A stretch of DNA of 6,293 nt from an uncultured Eisenbergiella sp. (GTDB taxonomy: Bacteria; Bacillota; Clostridia; Lachnospirales; Lachnospiraceae). The position numbers and the translations under genes are program-made. Below are positions 5,738-6,293 of this stretch, in pieces (the stretch's first letter is position 1; each line of letters opens with the position of its first letter). Below the pieces are notes generated by a model. That model worked only from the letters and a program-made list of their open reading frames with translations, was not told the DNA's origin and did not search any database. The stretch is taken from NCBI GenBank assembly GCA_948960675.1, contig CARDPF010000187.1, positions 1-6,293 of the forward strand. The letters are read 5' to 3'.

Positions 5738-6004
5738 TTAATCTTCTTCTATCACATGGATTTCCAGATAGTCAAAATCAATGGACTCGATAAAAGAATC
5801 CTGCCGGAAGCGGGTTTTGGAGTGACGCTTGAATTCCGCAATGTTGCTGTCAAGCCACAGCGGTTCGCTTAAATCGAACGTCATACACAGGCTGTGCAGT
5901 GCGTCAAATACTTTGTGGGTGCGGCTGTCCGGTGTGTCATTGGAAATTACGGTATCGCAAAGCAGCCGGTTTTCTTTCCATATTTTTCCCCATAAACGGA
6001 ACAT
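5738..6004 (-). CDS. Small conserved-looking soluble protein of unknown function (88 residues)
   Basis: This short gene encodes an 88-residue soluble protein with no signal peptide, membrane helix or cysteine motif. The N-terminus is basic and aromatic (MFRLWGKIWKENRLL), the middle has THKVFDALHSLCMTFDLSEPLWLD, and the end is acidic (SIDFDYLEIHVIEED). I do not recognise a named domain, although proteins of this pattern seem familiar as uncharacterised short proteins in Clostridia. It is judged real because AGGAGG (6012-6017) lies seven bases before this ATG and the composition is protein-like. The same frame runs open upstream to 6259 through the palindromic repeat, but that extension is repeat sequence and would ignore the ribosome binding site. 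No clear promoter was found upstream; it would have to lie at the border of, or inside, the repeat element. Confidence 0.78.
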   Translation of the reverse strand: MFRLWGKIWKENRLLCDTVISNDTPDSRTHKVFDALHSLCMTFDLSEPLWLDSNIAEFKRHSKTRFRQDSFIESIDFDYLEIHVIEED

Positions 6005-6011
6005 GGCAAAT

Positions 6012-6017
6012 CCTCCT
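6012..6017 (-). promoter_or_regulatory. Ribosome binding site fixing the small-protein start
   Basis: A full AGGAGG on the minus strand, seven bases from the ATG at 6004, decides between this start and the longer frame that reads into the repeat element. Confidence 0.85.
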
Positions 6018-6104
6018 GTTGTTTGGAATTTGTAACAGTTTAGCCATAACCTGCGAAGCCAAAACCGCAGCGAGTGCGCAGTCCTGCTTGTAGGTTTTGG
6101 GACT

Positions 6105-6169
6105 TTCATAGGAAACCCCCATGCCGCTTTTTGGCGGCGCCACCATATAGGAAGGGGGTTTCCTATGAA
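6105..6169. repeat. Perfect 16-base inverted repeat within the repeat unit
   Basis: The arms TTCATAGGAAACCCCC (6105-6120) and GGGGGTTTCCTATGAA (6154-6169) surround a 33-base loop containing a second stem at 6123-6138. The same left arm occurs again at 6255-6270, so the middle arm has two possible pairing partners on one strand. Confidence 0.8.
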
Positions 6170-6209
6170 GGGCATGCACACATGCGGCCCTGCCGCATGG
6201 TGCGTGTAC

Positions 6210-6234
6210 GGACTGCGCAGCGGGTGCGCAGTCC
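6210..6234. repeat. Perfect 10-base hairpin GGACTGCGCA/TGCGCAGTCC
   Basis: The arms 6210-6219 and 6225-6234 enclose a five-base GCGGG loop at the junction between the two repeat units. Only the right arm has a counterpart in the first unit (6075-6084). Confidence 0.75.
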
Positions 6235-6293
6235 TGCCTGTAGGTTTTGGGACTTTCATAGGAAACCCCCATGCCGCTTTTTGGCGGCGCCAC

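Larger units (their letters stand above)
6066..6293. repeat. Palindrome-rich tandem repeat, 150-base period, running off the right edge
   Basis: Bases 6066-6143 recur at 6216-6293 with two differences in 78 positions (6073/6223 and 6088/6238), a period of exactly 150. The second copy is cut by the window end, so more copies may follow. The unit is packed with dyads: a perfect 16-base stem TTCATAGGAAACCCCC (6105-6120) with its complement at 6154-6169, an inner GCCGC/GCGGC stem around a T-rich loop (6123-6138), CATGCGGC/GCCGCATG (6181-6199), and GGACTGCGCA/TGCGCAGTCC (6210-6234). Open frames cross it, but the strong symmetry argues for a structured non-coding element. The left unit lacks the GGACTGCGCA arm, so homology begins at about 6066. 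Confidence 0.85.

Noticed and set aside
5937..6293. Open frame of 118 codons with a repeated PPKSGMGVSYESPKTY peptide
   Set aside because: The peptide repeat is a by-product of the 150-base DNA repeat. The frame overlaps the small protein gene and its ribosome binding site in another frame, and the DNA is dominated by hairpins.
6066..6293. CRISPR array
   Set aside because: The repeats are 78 bases or longer with a 150-base period and internal palindromes, unlike short direct repeats with unique spacers.

Overview
The window looks like chromosomal DNA of a spore-forming gut Clostridia, most likely a Lachnospiraceae relative. This is inferred from a clear SpoVT, a YesN-type response regulator, a large soluble hybrid histidine kinase of a kind I associate with that family, and moderately GC-rich Firmicutes-style genes with strong AGGAGG-like ribosome binding sites. 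No database search was possible.

Layout, left to right. (1) The start of a minus-strand response regulator runs off the left edge, with a sigma-A-type promoter at 333-361. (2) Divergent from it, spoVT is on the plus strand at 521-1066, with a candidate forespore-type promoter. (3) spoVT converges on a minus-strand pair: a hybrid sensor kinase (4588-2468) followed after 28 bases by a guanine deaminase (2439-1159). A hairpin-rich 92-base spacer separates the convergent genes. (4) The kinase has its own sigma-A promoter (4631-4659). This and a ribosome binding site place its start at a TTG, so the longer open frame upstream is not coding. (5) Between that promoter and the next gene is a 204-base near-perfect palindrome (4678-4881). 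(6) A minus-strand hemolysin III/YqfA-family membrane protein follows (5548-4898), with a promoter overlapped by two dyads that look like an operator. (7) A small conserved-looking protein of 88 residues lies at 6004-5738. (8) The right edge is a palindrome-rich repeat with a 150-base period (6066-6293) that continues out of the window.

How the genes may work together. The kinase and guanine deaminase probably share a transcript, which would join a cytosolic PAS sensor phosphorelay to purine salvage or catabolism (guanine to xanthine and ammonia). The regulator at the left edge has a different output style and its partner kinase probably lies outside the window. SpoVT, hemolysin III and the small protein look like independent units. 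The most unusual material is the non-coding DNA: two different structured repeat elements and the hemolysin III operator region. I see no phage, CRISPR, transposase or defence genes and no tRNA or rRNA.
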